Positions 45,110 to 57,267 of a stretch of 64,000 nt of DNA are shown here, piece after piece. Numbering within the stretch: position 1 is the first letter of the stretch; every line of letters begins with the position of its first letter. The notes below the pieces were generated by a model. It made no database searches, was not told where the DNA came from, and saw only the letters and a program-made list of their open reading frames with translations. Source of the DNA: Cololabis saira (lineage: Eukaryota > Chordata > Actinopteri > Beloniformes > Belonidae); the NCBI RefSeq assembly GCF_033807715.1, contig NC_084592.1, positions 1,956,001 to 2,020,000 of the forward strand. The letters run 5' to 3'. The position numbers and the translations under genes are program-made.

Positions 45110-46779
45110 TCTTCTAGCGCAAGTTTAACAGCAAGTAGCTCCCGATTTCCCACGTCGTAATTGCGTTCGGCGGGCTCGAGACGGCAGGAAAAGAACGCAC
45201 ATGGGTGGAGCTTCTGGTCTTTGGCAGATCTTTGAGAAAGGACGGCCCCCACCCCTGACTCAGAGGCATCAACCTCGACGATAAACTGGCGTGAGGGGTC
45301 AGGGTGGATGAGGACAGGAGCTGTGGTAAACCGTGTCTTTAGTTCTTTGAAGGCTGCATCAGCCTCGGTGGTCCAGGTGAAAGGGTTGGTTGGGGAGGTG
45401 AGCCTGGTGGGGGGTTCGGCTACACGACTATAGTCCCTGATGAAACGTCTATAGAAATTGGCGAACCCAAGGAAACTCTGGAGACGCTTGACCGAGGTTG
45501 GTTGAGGCCAGTCAACGACTGCACGCACCTTTTCAGGGTCTGCCTTCACCTGGCCACTCTCCACGATGAATCCCAGGAATCTAGTAGATGGGACATGGAA
45601 TTCATATTTCTCCGCTTTTATGTAGAGCTTGTTCTCTAGAAGACGCTGGAGCACCTCTCGGACATGACCCACGTGTTCTTTCAGGTTCCGGGAGAAAATC
45701 AGGATGTCGTCCAAGTACACAACGACTGTTCGGTTAAGCTGGTCACGGAGAACGTCGTTGACAAGGGCTTGAAACACAGCTGGGGCATTTGTTAAGCCAA
45801 AAGGCATGACAAGGTACTCGAAGTGGCCGAGTGGTGTTTTAAATGCCGTCTTCCATTCGTCTCCAGCTCGGACTCTAATTAAGTGGTAAGCATTTCGGAG
45901 ATCCAATTTGGAGAAAATGGTGGCGCCTTGTAGGGGCTCGAAGGCAGAGGCAAGTAGAGGTAAAGGGTATTTGTTTTGGACGGTGATGTTATTGAGACCT
46001 CTGTAGTCAATACAGGGACGTAAAGAGCCATCTTTCTTGCTCACAAAGAAGAAGCCTGCGCCCACTGGGGAGGATGAGGGTCGAATGATGCCGGAAGCCA
46101 ATGAGTCATGGATATTGATAGCACAGTCATAGGGGCGGTGCGGAGGGAGAGACAAAGCATGTTGCTTACTGAAGGCTTCACTTAAGTCATGGTATACTGG
46201 AGGTACATTGGAAAGGTCTAGTGGCTCAGAGATAATAGGGGAAATGGTACCCTCATTAGGAGAGCGAGCGGACCGCAGGCAGGTGGAATGGCAGTGGGGA
46301 CTCCAGCTCACTACTTTACCCGCGGCCCAGTCAATAAGAGGATTGTGCAAAACCAGCCAGGGCTGACCAAGGACTATGGGAGCGTGTGGGGACGAGATTA
46401 TGTGGAACTGGATCTGTTCGTGATGATTGCCTGACACCAGGAGGTGCACAGGTTCGGATAGGTGAGTGACTTGAGCGAGGAGGCGACCAGTCAGAGCATT
46501 GGCCCTCAGAGGTGAAGGAAGCGGCTTGATGGTTAAGCCCATTTGAGAGGCAACACCCGCATCTAGGAAGTTTTCATCCGCACCAGAATCCACCAGAGCA
46601 AACAGGGACAAGGATTGAGATTGCCAACGAAGAGTAGCTGAGAACTGCATTCTGCACAAGGGTTTGGGGGAAGAGACAGCCTGGCTCACCAGAACCCCCA
46701 CTGTAACTGGGGAGCCTAATCTTTTGGCCGCACGGGACAGGTAGCAATGAAATGGCCAGGATTGCCACAGTAAAGGCAC
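45049..46779 (-). pseudogene. Gypsy (Ty3-type) pol: protease, reverse transcriptase, RNase H
   Basis: A 576-codon minus-strand frame. Protease: [15 protein letters not shown] with the catalytic D-S-G. Reverse transcriptase: [46 protein letters not shown] and YLDDILIFS (motif C, both aspartates present, at about 45725-45700). RNase [20 protein letters not shown]. The order gag-protease-RT-RNase H-integrase is that of Ty3/Gypsy. A frameshift inside RNase H near 45105 ends this frame; the rest continues at 45109-44576. The element is otherwise well kept, but cannot be complete without integrase and the second LTR. Confidence 0.92.
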
Positions 46780-47640
46780 ACCCCTGCGCGCCTCTGGCGA
46801 GTGTGCTCTTCAGGTGTAAGGTGGGCTCGACCCACCTGCATGGGCTCCGCATCTGGAGGACTAGGGGTCAAGGCTTGGGACACGGGAGGTCTGACCTCAG
46901 CTGGTGGGTCTCTGCTACTGGGAAAAGACCTAGGAGGAATAGGCTTGGCTTGCCACTGGGACATTTGGTCAGAGATGTTGATGGCAGTTGTAATGGCATC
47001 ATCTAGAGAGAGCTGCCCATGTCTAAGCGCAATTTCCCTCCCAATGGCACGGCTGAGCCCATTTTGAAAAGCTGTGAATAGGGCTTGGTCGTTCCATCCC
47101 GACTCCACAGCAAGGGACCGGAATTCAGAGGCAAATTCTCTTACTGAGCGCCTGCCCTGGTGAAGTCTCAGAAGCTGTTGAGCTGCCTGCTGTCCTCGTA
47201 TGGGGTGGTCATAGACTCGCTTGAGTTCAGTGGCAAGGGCAGAAAAGGATTGGACTGCAGGAGAACGCTGCTCACGGAGGGCATTGAAATAACTGAGAGG
47301 AGGACCCTCCAGCAGATTAGCAGTATAGGCTATCTTAGCTTCTTCACGACCATAGCGAGACGGTTGAGCTTCAAAGCTCAGCTGGATTTGGGTTAAAAAG
47401 TCCTGTGTGGCTCTGCATGAGGAACAGCGGCAGCAGCTGGAGCAGCAGGTACAGGTGGAGGTGCCTCAGGAGGTGGAGGTGGAGCTTGCGCCTGCGATGC
47501 AATGGTGAGAGCAGTAAGCTGGTTGGAGATCACAGTCATCTGATCAACAAGTCTTAGAAGCAGTGAATCATGGTTGCCTAAAAGCTGTCCCTGATTAGCA
47601 ACGGCCTCCTTCACCCTACAAAGTTCCGCTGGGTCCATAT
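46716..47640 (-). pseudogene. Gypsy gag
   Basis: Minus strand. The start is MDPAELCRVKEAVANQG at 47638 and runs to a stop at 47393 after a Pro/Ala-rich stretch; a deletion near 47400 shifts the frame, and the capsid region continues in another frame to 47108-46716, where [20 protein letters not shown] is the C-x2-C-x4-H-x4-C zinc knuckle. Gag overlaps pol by about 60 bases, which is normal for the family. Because of the shift it could not make a full gag. Confidence 0.88.
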
Positions 47641-47655
47641 TAGGCAAGATCGTTC

Positions 47656-48210
47656 TGTCACGATTAGTTAAACTGGCGGACCCAAAAGCAGAACACAACA
47701 AAGTCAAAGTCCAAGGGTGTTTATTAAACAATGCAGGAAAAAAGCAATCCGGAGGGCATATTCTAGTGTGCCGGTGAGCAGGCTGAGGCTGAGTGGCAGG
47801 TAGGCAGGCAGGCAGGCAAGGCAAACGGCTGGCGGAGATTCTCTGAGGATGTGAAGGGCAGGAATCAAAAATCACGAAGAGCACAAAATCTGCACTCACT
47901 AACTAAACTGGGGTTACCTTTGTAACCCAGAGTTTTCCAAAAATGCTAAACTAGGAAATATACTGGACAGGTAGGACTAGCGTTACCACGCACTAGGGTT
48001 GTGAAACAATCTGGCATCGGCGCCGCAGGATCTCCAAACATTTATAGACTGGGGATGATTAGCTGACGCCAGACAGGTGAGGAGACGAGGGAACTGGAAC
48101 CAGGTGTGCCAAGCTGAGAGCTGGAGCCAAGCCTATACGCCCACAGAACACGCCCACTCACAACACACACAAACAAATAGACAAGACACAGACAATGACA
48201 CACTGTGACA
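47656..48210 (-). mobile_element. Gypsy 5' LTR
   Basis: In minus orientation it starts TGTCACAGTGTGTC at 48210 and ends ...CGTGACA at 47656 (TG...CA), followed by 'gaacgatcttgcc' and the gag start. It contains a small palindrome 'gggttac'/'gtaaccc' at 47912-47929. No second LTR exists at the other side of the element. Confidence 0.82.
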
Positions 48211-48839
48211 GATCCCCAAATTAGTAAAGCCAGATCTCGACCATCTAAAAGGGAAACGCTCCCGGACATCCGTAGTATTTAGGGTTTGGAGTGGCATAGC
48301 TTCAGAATTATTAAAATGTATTTTATAGCATGATATTTTACTAAATGTATTGAAAATATCCATAATTTCAGAAATTGATAGTTGAGGGGAGGACAAAAAC
48401 ACAAGGATATCATCTGCGTACAGGGTAATTTTGTGTTCATCATGTTCCATTCTTATTCCCTTTACATCGGTATGCAGTCAAATAGTTTTGCCACCCCCTG
48501 CTATTGGGAAGGGTTCAGAATGCCACCCATTGTTTATGAGAACAGCTGTAGGCAGTACTTGAGTTGTAAAAAAAAAATCAGAGGGGATGGTGGATTTTAT
48601 CATATGGGGACAGATAATTTGTGCTGATTACAAATGATATAATATATTACAAATAATAGCACTGACCAAAACACCTGCAGAAATACTGCAGGAATGACAT
48701 AGCAGCAGTTAAATGCAGCCTTCTTTAAGCTTTAAATATCCACTGGGCTTACATCAAATACATCAAAACACAACAATAAAAAACAGTTTTCTGAACTTAT
48801 CAATATGACTCTGTCCTTCACAGGATAAGTAAAATGGAT

Positions 48840-49130
48840 CACTGCAAAAACTCAAAACCTTAACAAGAATATTTGTCTTATTTCTATTTAAAATGTCACA
48901 TTTTAGTAAAAAGAATCTCAAGACTCATCACTGGAAAAAACAACAATTTTCCGTTTCAAGTAGATTTTCACTTAAAATAAGTAGAAAAATCTGCCAGTAG
49001 AAAAAGATTTTTTTGCTTGTAATAATTAGATCTTGTCCCACTGGCAGATTTTCCTACTTATTTCAAGTGAAAATTTACCTGAAACAGGTGAGAATTGTCA
49101 CATTTTTCTGGTGTTATTTTTCTGGTGATG
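48840..49130. mobile_element. Foldback MITE (CACTGCAAAAACTCAAAA type)
   Basis: Left end 'cactgcaaaaactcaaaacc'; arms 'ttcaagtagattttcactta' and 'tttcaagtgaaaatttacct' are mirror copies about a centre near 49010. The right arm is shortened. A common fish palindromic element. Confidence 0.75.
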
Positions 49131-49139
49131 AATGTTGAA

Positions 49140-49312
49140 ATAGCAGTAAAACCACATTCATTGATGAAATGACATAAGGGATGGAAAGGGGGGATGGCAG
49201 TTTTACAGGGGGGATGATTTTGACCATTTTTATTTCAGGGGGGGGATGATTCTGACCGTTTTTATTTCAGGGGGGATGCCATCCCCCCTCATCCCCCCCT
49301 CAACTCCAGTAC
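49140..49312 (-). mobile_element. G-rich DNA-transposon end
   Basis: Reverse strand starts CAGTACTGGAGTTGAGG and has repeated 'ggggggatg' words and 'tttttatttcagggggg' twice. A hAT-like CAGT start without a clear partner. Confidence 0.35.
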
Positions 49313-49505
49313 TGACTGTAGGTGAGTGATACAGTATATGGTTTGGATCCATTTGAGGAAGTCCCCTCAAATGGATCTCCAAACCAAATCTCCTCAAAAC
49401 ATCAAACGGATCGCCGCATTCAACCCTATCCAAGGCCTTTTCTGCATTCAGAGAGACGGTCAGTGCCTTCTGCTTGTATTGTGAGGTAAATTGTATAATA
49501 TTTAA

Positions 49506-49835
49506 AGGAGCATGAGGCTCCTTTTAAGAAATGAGACTCGTTAGCGCCACCCTCCGCCACGACGGCCGTCGGGGGTACTGCAGCCAACAGCGAAGTCGGC
49601 ACGGGAGAACGGGGAGAACGCGCATGCAGCGTCATGTGACGTCACATCCGCAGGACAGCGCGGGAAATTCGGGCCCCGAATTGTAGCACATTTTGAAACA
49701 CACAGCCTGTTCAAGGCAACGGAGAGATACGCTAGAGGGCTCATTCTTTTTGATTTGGAACTCTTCATCTGACATTATTACTAGAAAACTTAAAACGTAT
49801 ACGAATTGTTTTCATAAATCCTGTCTCAAGCTCCT
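49506..49835 (+). mobile_element. TTAA MITE, copy C
   Basis: Ends AGGAGCATGAGGC and the complement 'tgtctcaagctcct', flanked by TTAA (49502-49505, 49836-49839). It interrupts the L1/Tx1 RT coding sequence. TGACGTCA is intact at 49637-49644. Confidence 0.92.
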
Positions 49836-49839
49836 TTAA

Positions 49840-50018
49840 GAGCCTCCTCATATTACAGGTTGCATATCATCCATAAACAAAGCCCGTCTGATCTGGATTT
49901 ATAAGTATGGGAAGTAATTTATCTAATTTTGACAGCAGTTTACTGTCGACTGAAATCAGGCTGATCGGTCTGTGACCACACATGTCAGGAGGTTTATTCC
50001 TCTTCAGAATAACGGAGA

Positions 50019-50019
<1 letters not shown>
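49840..50019 (-). mobile_element. L1/Tx1-like LINE, N-terminal RT part
   Basis: Minus strand: VILKRNKPPDMCGHRPISLI, then LPILINPDQTGFVYG. These are the conserved L1-clade strings R-P-I-S-L-x and NPDQTGF upstream of motif A. The sequence changes at about 50019 to the L2 5' region. Confidence 0.82.
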
Positions 50020-50712
<693 letters not shown>

Positions 50713-52455
50713 ATTTAGCCCTTTTAAATATCAGGTCTCTGGTTGGAAAATCTTTCTTAATCAATTATTTTTTTTTAACGAGTGCAACCTTGATTTTATG
50801 TTTTTAACGGAAACTTGGTTAAGTCAGGATAATAGTGCAGCAGTTCTTATTGAGTCAACACCCCAGAATTTTAGTTTCTTTAGTGAAGCAAGAATACATA
50901 GGAGAGGAGGCGGAGTTGCCACTCTGTTCAGGGACAGCTTCGAATGCAAGAAAGTGTCTTATGGTCAATTTGATTCCTTTGAATATGTTGCCATTCAGTT
51001 AAAATCCCCCTGTCGAGCAATCTTAGTGACCATCTACAGACCCCCCAAATATGATGCAAGGTTTTTTGATGAGTTTGCCAAACTACTGTCAATTATGCGC
51101 ATGGATTGTGATTGTGTTGTTTTAGTGGGTGATTTTAACATTCATGTTGATAATCCCAAAGATGGGTGTGCTAAGGAATTTTTAAATATTCTGGATAATT
51201 TTGGGCTTTCCCAGCATGTCACAGATTCAACGCATAACCGGTGACATGTTTTAGATTTAATTATTTCCAAAGGTCTTAATATTTCAGAGGTTGTGGTGAA
51301 CGATGTTGCTCTGTCTGATCACTACTGTGTATTGTTTAAAATGACCACCGTTGCCAATCCTATGAAAGGTGAAGCAGAGGTAATCAGAAAGCGTTATATA
51401 AATGATAACACCTGTGCATTATTCACCCAGGGTTTTACACCATCACCAACCCTTTCCTCAGTTCTAGTTGATGACCTTGTTAACAGTTTCGGTTCCAATG
51501 TTATGACTGTTATTGATACTATCGCCCCAATTAAGGCCAAAGTTCTGTCCGGGAGGAAAAAGTCACCCTGGAGAAACGCCACACTGGTTAAAGCACAGAG
51601 AAGGATATGTAGACAAGCAGAATGCAAGTGGCGCAAAAACAAACTTCAGGTATATTACAACATTTATAAAGAGAGTCTTCGCAACTATAACCAGAAACTG
51701 AAGAATGCAAGGCAATCATATTTTTCAGAGATTATCGATAGAAACAGTAATAATGCTCGCACACTGTTTTCTGTGGTAGACAGACTGACACAGCCTCAAT
51801 CCCCCCTGAACTGCTGTCTAAAAAGGTCTGTAATGACTTTGCTGACTTTTTCACAAACAAAATATTACAGATAAGACAAGCAATGTGCAGCTCCACCTCA
51901 GGAATGATAACACTCCGGCCTTACCGTCCTCTAGTAAAGCTGGGACAGTTCAGCATCTTAAATTACACAACCCTAACGGAAACAGTTTCAAAATTAAAGC
52001 CCACATCATGCTGCCTTGATATTCTGCCTTCAAACTTTTTTAAAACAGTTTTTAACTGCATAGCTCCGGATGTGCTGCAGATAATAAATACTTCTCTTCA
52101 AGGAGGCCAGTTTCCCCAGGCCTTGAAAACTGCAGTAATAAAACCTCTTCTAAAAAAAATCAAATCTGGATGCTACAACACTTAGTAACTATAGGCCAAT
52201 ATCAAATCTGCCATTTTTGGGGAAGATCATTGAAAAGGTTGTTTTCCAGCAAATCCATGCTTTTATGATGCAAAACAACCTTTTTAACGCATTTCAGTCT
52301 GGATTTCGGCCACACCACAGCACTGAGACTGTACTCATCAAAGTCTTAAATGAAATTCATCTGAATAATGATGCAGGCAAATCCTCTGTTCTGGTATTAT
52401 TGGATCTCAGTGGTGCATTTGACACAGATTGGTCAGAGTTTTTACAGGATTAAAG
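50713..52455 (+). pseudogene. L2 LINE: endonuclease and start of reverse transcriptase
   Basis: The AP-endonuclease domain has LLNIRSLVGK (about 50718), FLTETWLS (50801), RGGGVATLF (50906), GDFNIHVDNP (51127) and ALSDHYCVLF (51308), the usual catalytic E, D-x-N and S-D-H motifs. Then come the linker and the RT start: [11 protein letters not shown] (52306) and [10 protein letters not shown], motif A with its aspartate (52394-52425). After GAFDT the text no longer fits RT. Breaks: frameshift in the T run near 50775, a stop at 51242 (TGA), a frameshift near 51805 and another near 52165. The intact protein makes a nick and copies its own RNA there. Confidence 0.85.
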
Positions 52456-52732
52456 CTGTCAGAGAGGTCAGATTTTTTTCTTTCCTTTTTCTGAATACAT
52501 TATTCACTGGCTACTCTCAGGATGGAAGGACCATTTCACCCAGTATAACAATAAATGTTTTTGAATACGATCGCAGACTATACCTTTAAGTGAAACAACT
52601 TTAAAGTCACTCATGTAAAACTAAGCCCATCATCTAGTTGGAGGTATTCTATACAGCCAGTAATGAAACACAGAAGAGAAAAGGCAGCATCTGATCTTTT
52701 AATTAATAAAGGACTGGAGCTAAGCATACACT

Positions 52733-53076
52733 TGTAAGAGCTGGCTCAGCTCTCCGACAAACAAACGCAGGAGGGAAGTAACGAGTGAACAATATTTATT
52801 TAACAAAGGTAAATCCACTAAGAGTAACAGGGGAAAAGCCACTAAGGTTAACAGAGACAACGGCCTATGCCAGTATCAGTAGTGTGTGCAGGTACATGGC
52901 AGTGTGTGTGGGTGTTGGATGCCAGCTACAACAACAGGTGAGCTGCAGCGTCAAGCCGGGAATGGGAAGCAGAGAGGCAGGTGGAAACAGGTGGAAACCT
53001 CGGATATTTAATGGACGTAGGCCCGCCCACTCAGCCGCACACACCAGAGCCCAATGATGCAATTGTGGCCCCATCA
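52733..53076. mobile_element. Solo LTR with 5-bp TSD
   Basis: TGTAAGAGCT at the left, CCCCATCA at the right (TG...CA), flanked by ACACT on both sides (52728-52732, 53077-53081). Length 344. Family unknown; AATAAA-type words on the reverse strand near 52795 suggest a minus orientation. 52456-52727 is probably LINE debris. Confidence 0.65.
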
Positions 53077-53081
53077 ACACT

Positions 53082-53764
53082 TTTTAAGGCCGCACGTGAA
53101 ATTTTGTTTGACTAATACACCAGAGATTGACTGTTATGAAAATACAATCTGTTTAATTTTATTTCAGTGTCAATAAAATCAGTCTTTTTAAAAACACGTT
53201 ACCAAGAGGTCACGAAAGAAACACAGTCACACTTCGACAATATTTTGGGGCAGGGATGAAGGGATCTTCGCGATTGACAGGGCTGAGGCCCACCAGCAGG
53301 GGGGGCAAGCCACCAAGGGATGCTCAAAAGTAATGGGAGGGGTCAAAAACAAAGATTGGCCAATGTGGTCGATAACCACGCACAAAATACAAATAAGACA
53401 AGTTACCAAGGGCAACCCAACCCAAGTTAACCCAAATTGACCAATGAGAGGAATATCCCCCACACCACACTCCAAACACACACGCACACACTAGTCTCGC
53501 AACCACTTGCTCGCACACACCCTCTCTCTCACACGCGCACAATTGCTAAAACTAAGCCTATTAAAATGCTTTTTTGCTTGGTGGTCTTTGCAGACTCTTC
53601 ACACGGGCGACAGCGTCAGTCCAACCAGGACACTGCTCGGTAATTTCAGGTTGACAAGAACGGCAGTGGGACCAACCGGCAACCCCTAAAATACATACAA
53701 CACACTTAATTGATGCTACAAATAATAACTGCCGAAAGTAAGATTCGTTAGAAAAGCACATACC
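53082..53764. other. Possible LTR-type sequence, unassigned
   Basis: Moderate GC with no coding frame of note. It may belong with 53991-54630 to one interrupted LTR-like unit, since the SINE splits it; the reverse strand of 54620 starts TGTGACAACCCAAGTG. Unproven. Confidence 0.25.
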
Positions 53765-53975
53765 GGGCCGCTCGGTGGCGCAGTGGGTTAAGCAGCGGCT
53801 CATATACTGAGGCTACAGTCCTCCTGCAGCGGTCGCAGGTTCGAATCCCGGCCTGCGCACCTTTGCTGCATGTCATCCCCGATCTCTCTCTCTCTACCCC
53901 TTTCATATCTGCAGCTTGAATAAAGGGCCACTAGAGCCCAAAAAAATCTTTAAAAAAAAAAAGAAAAAAAAAAAA
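53765..53975 (+). mobile_element. tRNA-derived SINE with 15-bp TSD
   Basis: The head has the RNA polymerase III A box TGGCGCAGTGG and B box GGTTCGAATCC; the body includes a (TC)n and 'gaataaagggccactagag', and the tail is A-rich. A perfect 15-base direct repeat AGAAAAGCACATACC flanks it (53750-53764, 53976-53990). Clear L1-type or L2-type retroposition. The perfect flanks and boxes suggest a recent insertion. Confidence 0.95.
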
Positions 53976-53990
53976 AGAAAAGCACATACC

Positions 53991-54930
53991 AGATGATGCC
54001 AGGCGTCTTAATTAATCCTAGTGAGGCTCGCCGAATTCCACAAGTCATCTGATTAACAGACGCTCAGAGCGAGCCCCAAAAAGTCACAGAATGCGCAACT
54101 GCGCCAGACTGGAAGGAAGCTGAACACTGGACGTGCTGGAAAAAGCGATCAGGTGCTGGTCGGCAGTGAATTAAAAGTAGCAAACAAGGTGCCGTCACAG
54201 CATGCTGAAACAAGCATAGACTACGTACCAGTTGCAATTAAGCATGGAATCTTGCCGCGAGATACGCTGCTGACACGAGCCGGCCAAAGCCCAGCGGCGG
54301 AAGCACAGCCACAGGTAAACGAGAGGAACGAGACAGGAAACCGACCGGAAACCGCAATGGCCGGGGGCGAAGAGTCGCGCTTTTTTTTCCGAGTTCACAA
54401 TCACCTTCCCTTAAATAGGCCAGCGACGCACGCCATTGGTCGAGACTGCTCACTCACAAATGAGCACTTAATTCAGTGTGTCTTCAACAACACAACACAA
54501 TCTAACCTGCAACAGTTCAGTGTGTCTTCAACAACACAATCTAACCTGCAACAGAAAGGGGAGAAAGGGAACAAGATACCATACACTGACACAAACAACC
54601 CCCCACACACTTGGGTTGTCACACACTGCAAAAACAAAAATAACACTAGAACATTTCAGATAAGGCTGTCTGTGAAAACCCCTATCCAAACAGTGGCTCG
54701 GAACCCTGAACGAAATAGAGCCCCCCAAACAAGAAAACAAAAACAAAAAACAACCTTACAAAGGCGTTAAGAGTCTTAGGGTAGGTGAGGCAGAGAGGTG
54801 TCTTCCCACCCGTGAGAGAAAAAAACTACACCAGTGCTGATGCCCCTTCTCTGCCATCCCCCCACTCCTCAGCCAAACAGCAGATGTGGTTATACTGTAG
54901 TCTCCAGGTAAAATACAATAATAATAATAA
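53991..54930. other. Intron sequence with LTR-like and short tandem parts
   Basis: 54474-54553 holds two copies of 'ttcagtgtgtcttcaacaac' plus 'tctaacctgcaacag', one with an extra CACAA. The long open frame on the plus strand (54153-54770) has no domain. The stretch may be an LTR on the minus strand. Confidence 0.3.
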
Positions 54931-54933
54931 TAA

Positions 54934-55965
54934 TTAAAGCTGCAAGCAGCGATGAACGGGCCCTCCACCCTTGTGCACGTTCAGGCGTGCTGCAGTGGAA
55001 GCGCTTGTATGACTTGCATGTAGATTCTTCAGGCCTGGACATTTAGCGGATGACACCAGCCACGACTCTCTATATCAAACCACTAAATTTTTCGCTGGGC
55101 CTTCAGATGAAGGGGCGAGGCTAATTTTCACCAATTATGTTCAAGTACTCAAAACCGAGTCTGATGACACCACCCACGAGTCTTTATGTCAAACCATTCA
55201 AAAGTTATGGCAGAAAGTTGGAACTATCACATATCAACAAATCAGAAGAAGGGGCGAGGTTAATTTGCACCAAATAAGCTGAAGGAGTCAAAACCGAGTC
55301 CGATGACACCACCCACGACTCTCCAAGTCAAACCATTCAAAGGTTATGGCAGAAAATAGGGACTATCAAATATCGACAAATCAGAAGAAGGGGCGGGGCT
55401 AATTTGCACTAATTATGTTCAAGGACTCAAAACCAAGTCCGATGACACCACCCACGACTCTTTATGTCAAACCATTCAAAGGTTATGGCAGAAAGTTGGA
55501 ACTATCAAAGACGCACATTTGGATGTATAACACACCTGGGTGCACGTTACGGTTCGGACGAAGAAGCGGCCGAAGAAATGGCATGAATTGTGTGAAATTA
55601 CACGATTAATTCAAAATGTCCGACTTCCTGTTCGGTTTCGGCCATTGCGCCAAGAGACTTCTCTTTAAGTGATTCATGATACAGTTGTGTACCGATTTAC
55701 GTCCATGTACGTCAAACGTATTGTGGGGCTTGAGGCACAAAGTTTTCTAGGGGGCGCTGTTGAGCCATTAGGCCACGCCCATTAATGCAAACCATTAAAT
55801 ATCACATTTTGTCGCCAGGCCTGGCTTGCGTGCAAAGTTTTGTGACTTTTGGGGCACGTTTAGGAGGGAAAAAGGGCCCTCATTTCGTCGGAAAAATAAA
55901 AAAAAAACAAGAACAATTCTTACAGATACAATAGGGCCTTCGCACTGTCAGTGCTCGGTACCTAA
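54934..55965 (-). mobile_element. Hairpin-ended repeat family, copy 3 (complete)
   Basis: Reverse orientation: starts 'ttaaagctgcaagcagcgat' and ends 'cgcactgtcagtgctcgg' with the GCACTGTCAGTGC hairpin at about 55941-55955. It carries three ~120-bp modules ('gatgacaccacccacgactc'), then the 'tgtataacacacctgggtgc' module also seen at 6.9-7.5 kb. Flanked on both sides by (AAT)n. Confidence 0.85.
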
Positions 55966-55984
55966 TAATAATTGATTGAATTGA

Positions 55985-57267
55985 ATAATTGGGATTAAAG
56001 GGACAGCTCTACATTGGTTTAAATCATATCTATGACAGATTCCAGTTTGTTCATGTATAGGTAAATGAGGTTTCTTCAGAACAGTCAAGGGTCTGTTATG
56101 GTGTTCCGCAGGGTTCAGTGCTAGGGCCAATCTTGTTCAGTTTATACATGCAGCCATTGGGAAGTATAATCCAGAATCACGGCATACACTTTCATTGCTA
56201 TGCTGATGATACGCTATGAAGCCGGATGAAACAGAACCATTAGCTAAACTTCAGGCATGTCCCTAAGACATGCTGGACTGGATGTCCGGAAATGTTTTGC
56301 TTCTAAATTCAGATAAAACAGAGGTTATCATTTTTGGTCCAAAGCATCTTAGGAAGGGATTAGATGGTGTTGCGATGGCTTCCAGTGCAACTGTGAGAAG
56401 CCTTGGTGTCCTTTTCTATTAGGATTTGTCATTTAAACCATATATTAATCAGGTTTGTAAAATAGCATTTTTCCATCTCCGTAATATCGCAAAGATTAGG
56501 AAAATCCTCTTGCACAGTGATGCAGAAAAACTAGTTCATGCGTTTGTATCTTCTAGACTAGATTACTGTAATGTGTTATTAGCAGGATGTCCAAGTAATT
56601 TGCTGAATAGGCTCCAGCTGATCCAAAATGCCGCAGCGCGAGTACTGACAGGAATCAGCATGAGAGACGACATCCCTCCAGTGTTAGCTTCGCTCCATTG
56701 GCTACCTGTAAAATTCAGAATCCAATTCAAACTTACTTGCGTCACTGTGATGCCGTCGTGAACCCTTCGGACTTCTCCATCATTCCATTTCTCCATGGTG
56801 CAGTACCCCCCGTGACGGCTAATTCGCAATCTTTTCCTAAATGGTTTATCCGACTCTTTCCGGTCACAGTGAATCAAAGAGATAAGGACAACTATTGTGC
56901 AAAAAACCAAAACAAAAAAAAAACACACATACACGAAGAAAAGAGCGCTGAAAGTTCACGACTGCTTCAAACCGGAAACCGGAAATGCGTTGCTACCAAG
57001 CGAACCAATCACAGCCCTCTCCGTCTGCGTGTGGTCTGCGTCGCCTCGACGCGTAGTTACAATTTTCGGGAGGTGCACGTCAGTGACGGCTTCAGTGACG
57101 GCGTGTGGTACGCGTCGACGCGTACCCTACGGCGTAGGCACGGCGTCATTTTGACGCAGAACCATAACTCAAGCTTTACAGGCTGACACCACCTCCACCT
57201 TTAAAACCAAACTAAAACCTTTCTGTTTAGTAAAGCCTATAGTTAGTGTTCAGTAGACCTCTAGTTA
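55985..57267 (+). pseudogene. L2 LINE reverse transcriptase, C-terminal half, split
   Basis: Words: GIKGTALHWFKSYL at 55993, [11 protein letters not shown] at 56098-56132, then KTEVIIFGPKHLRKGL at 56310, and the long clean stretch 56426-56738 with RLDYCNVLLAGCP, LQLIQNAAARVLTG and LASLHWLPVKFRI. The YADD motif is broken by a stop. A MITE-like block (56740-57178) and a hAT (57276-60555) interrupt the 3' end, which resumes at 60556-61290. Confidence 0.82.
56740..57178. mobile_element. Insertion in L2, partly 'ggctgatttatggttcc'-type MITE
   Basis: GC-richer block between L2 coding (ending 'caaacttactt') and L2 3' sequence. The right part (57095-57178) has 'gcgtaccctacggcgtaggc' and ends 'gacgcagaaccataactcaa', the MITE end in reverse. 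The left border is uncertain. Confidence 0.5.

Larger units (their letters stand above)
48211..49505 (-). mobile_element. L1/Tx1-like LINE, RT part with DNA-transposon insertions
   Basis: Minus strand. 49450-49400 has AEKALDRVE (RT motif A with its aspartate) and 48430-48395 has TLYADDILVFLSS (motif C, YADD). 48290-48215 reads RFPFRWSRSGFTNLGI and stops at the Gypsy LTR. Between motifs A and C lie insertions at 48840-49130 and about 49140-49312, which explain the wide spacing. Other stretches in 48480-48840 are not recognised. Confidence 0.8.

Noticed and set aside
48133..48269. Frames running from L1 RT into the Gypsy LTR as a fusion gene
   Set aside because: A chance read-through over a transposon junction.
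53765..53840. tRNA gene
   Set aside because: Perfect A and B boxes, but the sequence runs on into a SINE body and A tail with target duplications, and no cloverleaf with a proper acceptor stem is visible.
54153..54770. 205-codon plus-strand frame as a host gene
   Set aside because: No domain, low-complexity Gln/Asn/Thr-rich text, includes a short tandem duplication, and lies in LTR-like intronic sequence.
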